In this document: piece after piece, positions 26,418 to 33,778 of the stretch
Numbering within the stretch: position 1 is the first letter of the stretch
Layout: every line of letters begins with the position of its first letter
Assembly (NCBI RefSeq): GCF_900102465.1
Contig: NZ_FNBW01000001.1
Coordinates: forward strand, 434,557 to 498,556
Source: Thalassobaculum litoreum DSM 18839
GTDB taxonomy: Bacteria > Pseudomonadota > Alphaproteobacteria > Thalassobaculales > Thalassobaculaceae
Length of the DNA: 64,000 nucleotides
Direction: 5' to 3'
The notes under the pieces: model-generated
The model's database searches: none
What the model was told of the DNA's origin: nothing
Seen by the model: only the letters and a program-made list of their open reading frames with translations
Position numbers and translations under genes: made by a program

Positions 26418-26495
26418 TGGTCGGGGTGGACGGATTCGAACCGCCGGCCCTCTGCTCCCAAAGCAGATGCGCTACCAGGCTGCGCTACACCCCGT
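26418..26495 (-). tRNA. tRNA-Pro (TGG)
   Basis: Complete minus-strand tRNA of 78 nt with encoded CCA. The acceptor stem pairs CGGGGTG with CACCCCG, and the discriminator is A. The anticodon TGG corresponds to plus-strand 26458-26460 in the loop TTTGGGA. It precedes the NDUFS4-type gene by about 60 bp. Confidence 0.97.
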
Positions 26496-26712
26496 GCCCC
26501 GACATCCCTGGCAGATGGATATCCGCACAACCCCGGCATCGCAAGCCGAGAGTCGCCTCGCCATTCCATCCCGACGCCGCCTCCGAGCCTTGGATCGCCG
26601 GAAATCCGGGACCTGCGGTCGGGTTCCGACAGTGCGGCCGCGCATGGCTTGCCCAGCCCGCGCCGGTCGGTCACCCTCTGCGCCGCACCCGGTATCCTCT
26701 GACGAGACAAAC

Positions 26713-27378
26713 ATGGCCAACCGATCCCTGACATTCGACGCGACGCTCTACGCCTATCTGACCGAAATCGGCGGTCGCGAGCCCGAGATCGGCGCCCGGC
26801 TCCGCGCCGCCACCGCCGCGATGCCCAGCGCGGGCATGCAGATCTCCGCCGACCAGGGCAACGTCATGGCCTTCCTGGTGGAACTGCTGGGGGTGACGCG
26901 CGCGGTGGAGGTCGGAACCTTCACCGGCTACTCGGCGCTGCGCATGGCGCTGGCGCTGCCCGAGGGCGGCTCCCTAGTGTGCTGCGACGTCAGCGACGAG
27001 TTCACCCGGATCGGTCGTCCGTTCTGGGAGGAGGCCGGGGTCGCAGACCGCATCGATCTGCGCCTGGCACCGGCCACCGAGACCCTGCAGGCGATGATCG
27101 ACGGTGGCGAGGCCGGCACGGTCGACCTGATGTTTATCGACGCCGACAAGCCGAACTACGACGCCTATTACGAGATGGCCCTGGTGCTGGTGCGCACCGG
27201 CGGGCTGATCCTGGTGGACAACGTGCTGTGGTCCGGCGCGGTGGTGGACGATGAGGACCAGAGCGGCAGCACCCGGGTCATCCGCGCCCTGAACGCGAAG
27301 ATCCGGGCGGACGAGCGGGTCTCCATGGCCATGTTGGGGATCGGCGACGGGCTCACCCTGGTGCGCAAGCGGGGATGA
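26713..27378 (+). CDS. O-methyltransferase (caffeoyl-CoA/catechol type)
   Basis: SAM- and divalent-metal-dependent O-methyltransferase of 221 residues. The SAM site is VEVGTFTGYSALRMALALPEGG, and metal and substrate residues lie in LMFIDADKPNYDAYYEMAL and LILVDNVLWSGAVVDD. Length and motifs match the methyltransferase family 3 group, whose bacterial members methylate catechol-like compounds. ATG 26713 follows an ACGAGACAAAC context with a weak ribosome site. It stands alone and is convergent with the DUF192 gene. The physiological substrate is not inferable. Confidence 0.9.
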   Translation: MANRSLTFDATLYAYLTEIGGREPEIGARLRAATAAMPSAGMQISADQGNVMAFLVELLGVTRAVEVGTFTGYSALRMALALPEGGSLVCCDVSDEFTRIGRPFWEEAGVADRIDLRLAPATETLQAMIDGGEAGTVDLMFIDADKPNYDAYYEMALVLVRTGGLILVDNVLWSGAVVDDEDQSGSTRVIRALNAKIRADERVSMAMLGIGDGLTLVRKRG

Positions 27379-27403
27379 GGTCGATCCTGTATTCTCTCAA
27401 CCG

Positions 27404-27449
27404 ACATCCCGAACGCCACCGAGCTTGATCCGGGGGCGGGTTGGGATGA
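27404..27449. repeat. Imperfect inverted repeat between convergent genes
   Basis: CATCCCGAAC (27405-27414) is nearly complementary to GTTGGGATG (27440-27448), with one bulged base. The sequence resembles the GTCATCCCGAA palindrome at 53899-53925. There is no U-tract. It may end both convergent transcripts or be one copy of a dispersed intergenic element. Confidence 0.4.
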
Positions 27450-27480
27450 CAGGAGCCAGTCCATTCCGTCGAGCACTCTG

Positions 27481-27918
27481 CTACCGCATCGCCTCGGAGG
27501 TCACCAGCGCCCCCGGGGCCAGGCCCAGCCGGTCGGCGGTACCGCCCGGAAGTTCCAGCACATAGCGCACCCGGCGGCGCGAGGAGATCACCGCTTCCGA
27601 ATGCGGCACCGCGCGCTCGTGGATCTGCGTCACCCGGCCGTCGTCAGAGATGAACAGCATGTCGAGGGGAATCTCGGTGTTGCGCATCCACATGGCGATC
27701 CGCTCGCGCCGGGGGAACAGGAACAGCATGCCCCGATCCTCGGCCAACTCCTTGCGGAACATCAGGCCCCGCGCCCGCTCGTCCGGTGAGTCGGCGATCT
27801 CCACCTGGAACGGGTGCGCGACCCCCTCCTCGGTCGTGACTGTCAGCGGCACGAGCTCCGCCGCCCAGGCGGCGGCCGGGGCGAGCAACAGGAAGACGGC
27901 AAGAACTAGGTTTCTCAT
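27481..27918 (-). CDS. DUF192 family secreted protein
   Basis: Small exported protein of 145 residues. Signal peptide MRNLVLAVFLLLAPAAAWAA ends near residue 20. The DUF192 core follows, with FQVEIADSPDERARGLMFRK, MLFLFPRRERIAMWMRNTEI and PLDMLFISDDGRV. Members are periplasmic or surface proteins of unknown function, some linked to halophily or membrane stress. The start codon overlaps the stop codon of the histone-deacetylase-like gene in an ATGA, so both are translated from one message. Confidence 0.9.
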   Translation of the reverse strand: MRNLVLAVFLLLAPAAAWAAELVPLTVTTEEGVAHPFQVEIADSPDERARGLMFRKELAEDRGMLFLFPRRERIAMWMRNTEIPLDMLFISDDGRVTQIHERAVPHSEAVISSRRRVRYVLELPGGTADRLGLAPGALVTSEAMR

Positions 27919-29135
27919 GGCGACAGCACGGCCTCGGCCAGACGGTGGATCTCGTCGCGGACGGGGCCGCGATTCGGCGGATCGGCGATCGTGGTGAACC
28001 AGTGCTCCGGCGGGTTGCGGCCGCGGCTGTGGTTCCATTCCAGGCCCCGCAGCACGTCCTCCGCGGCGCCAAAGGTCGGCACGTCCGGGTCGATTCCGTT
28101 CAGGGTCGCCCAGATCCCGGTCCAGGCCCGGGCCACCGACCAGGGATTATAGCCGCCGCCGCCGACCACCAATACCCGGGGCGCGCAATGCACCAGCCGT
28201 TCCACCGCCGCCCACAGGGCGCGGTTGGAGAGGTCCAGCTTGGCCTGCGGGTCGTCGGCAAGGCCGTCGGCACCGGTCTGGATCACCAGCGCATCGGGGA
28301 AGAACCGCTCGACCAGGGGTGCGACGGCGGTCTCGACAAGCACCTCCAGCTCGCTGTCGTTGAAGCCCTGGGGGACCGGCAGATTGCGCGCGGTCCCGCC
28401 GGCCCGGTCGTCCACGGCGCCGGTGCGCGGCCAGCGCCCGGCCTCGTGCACCGAGACGGTCAGCACCCGGTCGTCGTGGTGGAAGGCGTCCTGCACCCCA
28501 TCGCCGTGATGGGCATCCAGATCCACATAGGCGACCCGTTCCAACCCGTGGTCGAGCATGGCGAGGATGCCGAGCACCGGGTCGTTGAAGAAGCAGAACC
28601 CCCAGGCCATGGCGCGCCGCCCGTGATGGGTGCCGCCGGCGAGGGAATGGATCACCCCGCGCTCCACCCCGGCCAGCAGGGTTCCGGCGAGAATCGAGGC
28701 CCCCGACGATGTGGCCGGACGGCGGAAGATCTCGGCGAAGACCGGGTTGCCGTTGCGGCCGATATTGTAGCGGTCTCGGATCTCCTCCGAGACGTGCCGG
28801 GTGCGCTCCGCCTCGGCCACCGCGGCGATGTAGTCAGGATCGTGAAACCGGGTGAGCTGCTCGGGCCCGGCCTGCAGGCAGTCGAGATACTGCCCCTCGT
28901 CCAGCCAGCCCAGGGCCCGGGCCAGGTCGACCACCGGCGTTACCCGCTGAATAGAAAGTGGGTGGCGGCGGCCATAGACCGAATGGCGGTAGATCTCGTT
29001 GGCGATCAGGATCGGCCGGTGCGGAAAGGTCGGCGGCGGCGGCTTCAGCACACCCGCGGTCCAGGCCGGGTCGCGCCGGGCGATCACCGACGGGTCGACG
29101 ATCGGGCTTTGGTCTGAGGGGCTGGCCATGTCCAT
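27915..29135 (-). CDS. Histone deacetylase family (class II-like/AcuC) zinc amidohydrolase
   Basis: Zinc-dependent deacetylase or acetylpolyamine amidohydrolase of about 406 residues. The active-site histidine pair is in AGGTHHGRRAMAWGFCFFND. Metal ligands lie in VAYVDLDAHHGDGVQ and QTGADGLADDP. The transition-state tyrosine is in VVGGGGYNPW. All key residues are intact. Bacterial members act on small acetylated amines or proteins. Two starts, 29135 and 29129, differ by two residues; 29135 is used. The longer open frame runs into the TPP riboswitch region and is not coding there. It is coupled to the DUF192 gene. Confidence 0.9.
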   Translation of the reverse strand: MDMASPSDQSPIVDPSVIARRDPAWTAGVLKPPPPTFPHRPILIANEIYRHSVYGRRHPLSIQRVTPVVDLARALGWLDEGQYLDCLQAGPEQLTRFHDPDYIAAVAEAERTRHVSEEIRDRYNIGRNGNPVFAEIFRRPATSSGASILAGTLLAGVERGVIHSLAGGTHHGRRAMAWGFCFFNDPVLGILAMLDHGLERVAYVDLDAHHGDGVQDAFHHDDRVLTVSVHEAGRWPRTGAVDDRAGGTARNLPVPQGFNDSELEVLVETAVAPLVERFFPDALVIQTGADGLADDPQAKLDLSNRALWAAVERLVHCAPRVLVVGGGGYNPWSVARAWTGIWATLNGIDPDVPTFGAAEDVLRGLEWNHSRGRNPPEHWFTTIADPPNRGPVRDEIHRLAEAVLSP

Positions 29136-29243
29136 GTGCCGGACTCTGGAGCGCGCACAGCCGGTTGCCAAGTGGCGAGAGCCCAATCGATCAGATCGCA
29201 GATTGCCAAGTCCGCCCGCCCGGTCCATTCTCCGCCTCGCCAC

Positions 29244-29328
29244 TTCGGGGGAGCCGCATCCAGCGGCTGAGAGGTCCGATCTTCGGACGACCCCAGGAAC
29301 CTGATCCGGTTTGTACCGGCGTAGGGAG
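29244..29328 (+). promoter_or_regulatory. TPP riboswitch (thi box) controlling thiX-thiY
   Basis: Classic thi-box blocks appear in order: CGGGGGAGCCG, then CGGCTGAGA, then GACCC (29289-29294 region), then GGAACCTGATCCGG followed by TACCGGCGTAGGGA. The aptamer ends only about two bases before the AAGGAGG ribosome site of the permease gene. Thiamin pyrophosphate binding would therefore be expected to hide the ribosome site and reduce import. Confidence 0.95.
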
Positions 29329-29341
29329 CAAGGAGGCTTGC

Positions 29342-30133
29342 ATGCGCGCGAGCGCACCCGCCTATTCGTCAGACAATCCCCTCGTGAAACGGTTGCGGCC
29401 GCTCGCCATCGCCGCCGGTCTGATCATGGCCTGGCAACTGGTCGTCTGGCTGAGCGGCGTGCCCGCCTTCATCCTGCCGGGGCCGGCCGAGGTCGCCGCG
29501 ACCTGGGTGAAACGCGCGCCGACCATCCTGCATCATGCCGGCATCACCATGCTGGAGATCGTGCTGGGCCTGATGATCGGGGTGCTGGTCGGGCTCGCGA
29601 CGGCGGTGATGCTGTCGGAATGGCGCCGCCTGCGGCCCTGGCTGCTGCCGATCCTGGTGATCAGCCAGGCGATCCCGGTCTTCGCGCTGGCGCCGATCCT
29701 GGTGCTGTGGCTCGGCTACGGCATGGCCAGCAAGGTCGCCATGGCCGCGCTCATCATCTTCTTTCCCGTCACTTCCGCCCTGTATGACGGGCTGCGCCGG
29801 GTCGATCCGCTGTGGCTGGAGGCCGCGCGGTCGCTGGGTTGCTCCGGGACGCGGCTGTTCCGCCGGGTTCGGCTGCCGGCCGCCCTGCCCGCCTTCGCGT
29901 CCGGCCTGCGGGTCGCGACCGCCGTCGCGCCGATCGGCGCGGTGGTCGGCGAGTGGGTCGGGTCGTCCGCCGGCCTCGGCTACCTGATGCTGCACGCCAA
30001 TGCGCGTCTGCAGATCGACCTGATGTTCGCCGCGCTCCTTACCCTCGCCCTCATGGCGGTGGCGCTCTACGCCATCGTCGACGCCCTCCTGCGCCGCGCC
30101 GTGGCCTGGCAGCCCGGCGAGGCCGAGTCCTGA
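29342..30133 (+). CDS. thiX: Thiamin-precursor (HMP/formylaminopyrimidine) ABC transporter permease ThiX
   Basis: Inner-membrane permease of 263 residues of the SsuC/TauC type. It has about six helices and the coupling loop ARSLGCSGTRLFRRVRLPAALP (about 162-183). The first helix is in PLAIAAGLIMAWQLVVWLSG. A strong AAGGAGG site precedes ATG 29342. The TPP riboswitch directly upstream identifies it as part of thiamin salvage, and the following binding protein confirms this. No ATPase gene is adjacent, so the third subunit must come from elsewhere. Confidence 0.92.
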   Translation: MRASAPAYSSDNPLVKRLRPLAIAAGLIMAWQLVVWLSGVPAFILPGPAEVAATWVKRAPTILHHAGITMLEIVLGLMIGVLVGLATAVMLSEWRRLRPWLLPILVISQAIPVFALAPILVLWLGYGMASKVAMAALIIFFPVTSALYDGLRRVDPLWLEAARSLGCSGTRLFRRVRLPAALPAFASGLRVATAVAPIGAVVGEWVGSSAGLGYLMLHANARLQIDLMFAALLTLALMAVALYAIVDALLRRAVAWQPGEAES

Positions 30134-30160
30134 ACAAACATGCCAATCGGAGAGAAACGC

Positions 30161-31093
30161 ATGCGCTTCCTGCTCGCCCTGCTACTCGCGCTTACCCTCG
30201 CCACACCGGCGCGGGCGGCCGACAAGCTGACCGTCCTGCTAGACTGGTTCGTGAACCCGGATCACGCCCCGCTCTTCGTCGCCGAGGCCATCGGCGCCTT
30301 TGAGGCGGAGGGGCTCGAGGTGGAGATGATCGCCCCGGCCGATCCGAACGACCCGCCGAAGCTGGTCGCCGCCGGAAAGGCGGAGGTCGCCATCTCCTAC
30401 CAGCCGCAGCTTCACATCCAGGCGGATGTCGGCCTGCCTCTGGTGCGGTTCGGCACGCTGATCGCCACGCCGCTGAACACGCTGGTGGTGCTGGAGGACG
30501 GCCCGATCAAGGAAATCGCCGACCTGAAAGGCCGCAAGATCGGCTTCTCCGTCGGCGGCTTCGAGCACGCGGTGCTGGGCGCGGTCCTCAAGAACGCCGG
30601 GCTGGGCAAGGACGACTACGAGCTGGTGAACGTGAACTTCTCGCTGTCCCCGGCCCTGATCTCCGGCCAGGTGGACGCGGTGATCGGCGCCTATCGGAAT
30701 TTCGAGCTGAACCAGATGGACATCGTCGGCAGGCCCGGCCGTGCCTTCTATGTCGAAGAGCACGGCGTGCCGCCCTATGACGAGCTGATCTATCTGACCA
30801 ACACGAAGCTTGTGGGCGATCCGCGTCTGAAGCGCTTTCTCAACGCGATCGAGGTCGGCACCCAGTACCTGATCAACCATCCGGACGACTCGTGGCAGAA
30901 ATTCATCGAGCTGAACCCGGATCTGGACGACGAGCTGAACCGTCGGGCCTGGCGGGACACCCTGCCCCGCTTCGCCCTGCGGCCCGCCGCCCTCGATATC
31001 GGCCGCTACGAACGTTTCGCGGCCTTCATGAAGGCGGCGGGGCTGATCGAGACCACCCCGCCGGTGGAGAGCTACGCCACCGCCCTGCGGTAG
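30161..31093 (+). CDS. thiY: Thiamin pyrimidine precursor binding protein ThiY
   Basis: Periplasmic binding protein of 310 residues, NMT1/THI5-like. Signal peptide MRFLLALLLALTLATPARA ends near residue 19. The family opening is KLTVLLDWFVNPDHAPLFVA, followed by GLEVEMIAPADPNDPPKLV and a segment containing GGFEHAVLG. ThiY proteins bind N-formyl-4-amino-5-aminomethyl-2-methylpyrimidine, a thiamin breakdown product, or HMP. ATG 30161 has a GGAGAG site; an ATG at 30140 is a weaker alternative. It follows thiX under the TPP riboswitch. The last 22 bp overlap the convergent aminotransferase gene. Confidence 0.93.
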   Translation: MRFLLALLLALTLATPARAADKLTVLLDWFVNPDHAPLFVAEAIGAFEAEGLEVEMIAPADPNDPPKLVAAGKAEVAISYQPQLHIQADVGLPLVRFGTLIATPLNTLVVLEDGPIKEIADLKGRKIGFSVGGFEHAVLGAVLKNAGLGKDDYELVNVNFSLSPALISGQVDAVIGAYRNFELNQMDIVGRPGRAFYVEEHGVPPYDELIYLTNTKLVGDPRLKRFLNAIEVGTQYLINHPDDSWQKFIELNPDLDDELNRRAWRDTLPRFALRPAALDIGRYERFAAFMKAAGLIETTPPVESYATALR

Positions 31094-31950
31094 GCACTGC
31101 CGGCGCTCGGCACGCGGCTCGCCTCGACATGAGCCGCGTAGAGATCGCGGGCGGCGCGGAAGATCGGCCCCGGCTGAAGTTCCCGCGCCTCCCAGCCGGT
31201 CACGGTCTGCACTTTGCCCATGTTACCGGTCGTGAAGATCTCGTCGGCTTCGTCGAGATCGGCCGGGGTCACGGTGCGCTGGACCACGTCGATACCGGCG
31301 CCCGCAAGCAGGGAAGAGGCCCGGTTCTTGGTTATCCCGTCAAGGAACGTGCCGTTCGGCTTCGGCGTGATCGCCACCCCGTCCTTGGCGAGCCACAGAT
31401 TCGCATGACTGAACTCGGCCACGTTGCCGTCGTGATCGCGGACCACGCCGAGGGAGAACCCTTTCGCCATCGCCTCGCGCCGGGCGCGCTGGGAGTTCGG
31501 ATACAGACAGCCGGCCTTGGCGTCGGTCGGCGCCTGGTCGGGGGCGGGCCGGCGGATCGACGTCATCGTCGCCTTGCCGGCGTTCTCCGGCGGCATCGGC
31601 GCCTCGAAGATTGCCAGGGTGAAGCGGATATCGCCGGTCTCCGGCAGGATCGAGCCGCCGCTGCAGAACACCATCGGCCGAAGGTAGTAGTCCTTGTCGG
31701 CTGGCAGCAACTCCAGCCCCTCGATGCAGAGCCGGTGAACCTCTTCGGCCGTCAGTGGGCAGGTCATGCCGATCGCCGCGGCCGACCTGATCAGACGTGC
31801 GCAATGCCGGTCGAGATCGGGCGCGCAGCCGGCGATCGCCCTGGCACCGTCGAAAACCGTGTTGCCCGACCAGAACGCCAGATCGAGCGGCCCCGACACC
31901 AGCGGCTGTTCATTGCGCCATTCGTCGCCATACCAGAACACAGCTTCCAT
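31072..31950 (-). CDS. Class IV aminotransferase (branched-chain or D-amino acid type)
   Basis: PLP enzyme of fold type IV, 292 residues. It opens with VFWYGDEWRNEQPLVSGPLD and FWSGNTVFDGARA. The PLP lysine is in DAKAGCLYPNSQRARREAM. EFSHANLWLAKDGVAITP and TTGNMGKVQTVTGWE mark the cofactor phosphate region. The best match is to branched-chain aminotransferase-like proteins; an (R)-amine transaminase or D-amino acid transaminase is possible. ATG 31950 has AGGAGG seven bases upstream, better than the in-frame start at 31971. Two dyads lie immediately before that ribosome site. Confidence 0.88.
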   Translation of the reverse strand: MEAVFWYGDEWRNEQPLVSGPLDLAFWSGNTVFDGARAIAGCAPDLDRHCARLIRSAAAIGMTCPLTAEEVHRLCIEGLELLPADKDYYLRPMVFCSGGSILPETGDIRFTLAIFEAPMPPENAGKATMTSIRRPAPDQAPTDAKAGCLYPNSQRARREAMAKGFSLGVVRDHDGNVAEFSHANLWLAKDGVAITPKPNGTFLDGITKNRASSLLAGAGIDVVQRTVTPADLDEADEIFTTGNMGKVQTVTGWEARELQPGPIFRAARDLYAAHVEASRVPSAGSAYRRAVA

Positions 31951-31966
31951 AACGATCCTCCTGTGG

Positions 31967-32009
31967 GACATAAAATTATTATGTCAGGATTTCTGTCCTA
32001 TTTTAGGTC
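31967..32009. promoter_or_regulatory. Two consecutive dyads, candidate operator of the aminotransferase gene
   Basis: A perfect dyad GACATAA-N5-TTATGTC spans 31967-31985. A second, GTCCTA-TTT-TAGGTC with one mismatch, spans 31995-32009. The region is unusually AT-rich and lies 5 bp upstream of the aminotransferase ribosome site on the minus strand. No regulator gene is adjacent. The binding claim is inference. Confidence 0.4.
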
Positions 32010-32179
32010 AGTATTCCATACCTATTTTCGCAAAAGGCTTTGCGCCAACGCGGTGTCAGGGTGACAACCGCCCGGGAAAACGGCGCAGGGCACACAGCGC
32101 CGCATTGCCTCGAACCGGCGCGCCCGTTAGGGTTTCGGCCCGCAGTTGAACCATAAGAAACCGAACCGGAGACGGCCCG

Positions 32180-33016
32180 ATGGCGATCAAATCGATCCTC
32201 TGTCACATGGCGAACGACGACAGGCACAGGGATCGCCTGGAACTCGCCATCCAGTTGACAACCCGGTTCTCCGGCCATCTGGATGTGCTGTACAACACCG
32301 CGCCGGTGACCATGCCCGCGGGTGCCGCCGGCCGCGCCGCCTCCAACGTCTTCCTGGCCGAACAGCGCGACATCGCAAAGAAGAAGGCCGAGGACATTCG
32401 CATGGAGCTGGTCGACCGCTTCTCCAAGGCCGACTGCAGTCATGAATACCACATGACCGAAGGCGACCATGTCGCGCAGCTCGCCGAGTACGCCCATTTG
32501 AGCGATCTGGTAGTCGTTTCCCAGGCTCCCCCCAAAGGGGTCACCAGCAGCATCGCCCTGCATCATCCCGAAGAGATCGCGCTGGAGGCCGGCTGCGCCA
32601 CCCTGGTCCTGCCCCATGAGGAGGAGTATTGGTCGCCGGGCCGCCGGGTCGGCACCCGTGTCGCCGTCGCCTGGCGCAATTGCAAGGAGGCCAGCCGAGC
32701 GATCCGCGAGGCCATGCCGTTCCTTCTGGAAGCCGAAGACGTCCATGTCTTTACCGAACAGGAAGAGGCGAACTCTCTGAAGGGGGTGGGCATCGGCCGA
32801 TATCTGTCGATGCACGGGGTCAACGCGACCGTACACACGGACATTCACGAAGCAGGCAACATAGGCGAGCAGCTACTAGCCCGCGCCGCCGCCTACGACT
32901 GCGACCTGATGATTATGGGCGCCTACAGCCGGGCGCGCTGGCGCGAACTGTTGTTGGGTGGGGTGTCCGAGTATGTGCTGCATAACCTGGACCGCCCGGT
33001 CCTGATGTCCCACTGA
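32180..33016 (+). CDS. Universal stress protein (UspA family, tandem domain)
   Basis: Cytoplasmic protein of 278 residues with two Usp folds. The first (about 1-145) has lost the nucleotide-binding glycines. The second (about 155-278) keeps the ATP-binding signature near MGAYSRARWRELLLGGVSEYVL and ends in NLDRPVLMSH. Such tandem proteins respond to starvation, redox or metabolic stress. A GGAGA site precedes ATG 32180. The HD-domain gene follows 48 bp later on the same strand, so they may share a transcript. Confidence 0.92.
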   Translation: MAIKSILCHMANDDRHRDRLELAIQLTTRFSGHLDVLYNTAPVTMPAGAAGRAASNVFLAEQRDIAKKKAEDIRMELVDRFSKADCSHEYHMTEGDHVAQLAEYAHLSDLVVVSQAPPKGVTSSIALHHPEEIALEAGCATLVLPHEEEYWSPGRRVGTRVAVAWRNCKEASRAIREAMPFLLEAEDVHVFTEQEEANSLKGVGIGRYLSMHGVNATVHTDIHEAGNIGEQLLARAAAYDCDLMIMGAYSRARWRELLLGGVSEYVLHNLDRPVLMSH

Positions 33017-33064
33017 CCGAACCGGCTCACCGACGGAGTCGAGAGCGAACCGAGGAGGATGACC

Positions 33065-33691
33065 ATGGACAGCGGTCCTGCCAGGGGCGATTCGGCGGCG
33101 ACGGTCTCCTTCACGCAGATGAAGGACGGCACGCGCGAGGACTATCTGCTTCTGGCCGAGCACGAACATGCCTATCAGTCGGGAACGGCGGACCGGCTCC
33201 TGGCAGAGCTGCGCCGCCAGGGCGAGCAGACCCTGGAGGGCTACAAAATCAGCCGGCTGGAGCACGGTCTGCAGTCAGCCGCCCGGGCCGAGGCGGACGG
33301 GGCAGATATCGACTGGATCGTCGGCGCCCTGCTGCACGACATCGGCGACGCCCTCGCCCCGCAGAACCACGACCGCATGGCGGCGGAGGTGATCCGACCG
33401 TTCGTGCGCTGGGACGTGAGCTGGGTGGTCGAGCATCACGGGATCTTCCAGATGCTCTACTACGCCCATCACTACGGCTGGGACCGCGACGCCCGCGACC
33501 GGTTCCGGGACCACCCGTGCTTCCAGCTCTGTGCCGACTTCTGCGAGCGCTGGGACCAGGCCTCTTTCGACCCCACCTACCCGACCCCGCCGCTGGAGCA
33601 TTTCGAGCCGATGGTCCGCGCCGTCTTTGCCCGCAAGGCGTACGATCCGGCCGTGGTCCGTGAGGGGGAGACGACTTCCCTCACCGCCTGA
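33065..33691 (+). CDS. HD-domain protein resembling mixed-valence diiron oxygenases (PhnZ/TmpB-like)
   Basis: Soluble protein of 208 residues with a complete HD metal site: LEH, LLHDIGD, QNHD, VEHHG and WDQASFDP. This order is that of the PhnZ/TmpB/inositol-oxygenase-type proteins, which bind two irons and oxidise organophosphonates or polyols, rather than simple phosphohydrolases. The substrate-loop segment GYKISRLEHGLQSA keeps the tyrosine, but the glutamate that in PhnZ follows three residues later is serine here. The substrate therefore probably differs. ATG 33065 is six bases after AGGAGG; ATG 33059 is too close. A terminator follows at 33718. Confidence 0.8.
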   Translation: MDSGPARGDSAATVSFTQMKDGTREDYLLLAEHEHAYQSGTADRLLAELRRQGEQTLEGYKISRLEHGLQSAARAEADGADIDWIVGALLHDIGDALAPQNHDRMAAEVIRPFVRWDVSWVVEHHGIFQMLYYAHHYGWDRDARDRFRDHPCFQLCADFCERWDQASFDPTYPTPPLEHFEPMVRAVFARKAYDPAVVREGETTSLTA

Positions 33692-33717
33692 CGGGGTCTA
33701 CCGCAGGACCTAAAAGC

Positions 33718-33755
33718 AAAGGCCGGGCGCCCCTCGAGGGCGCCCGGCCTTTTTT
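33718..33755. terminator. Strong intrinsic terminator between convergent HD-protein and nhaD genes
   Basis: A 12-base GC stem (33721-33732 with 33738-33749) closes a five-base loop. It is followed by TTTTTT on the plus strand and by TTTGCTTTT on the minus strand, so it can stop both converging transcripts. Confidence 0.92.
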
Positions 33756-33778
33756 CATGCCGTCGTGTCGACGCCCCG

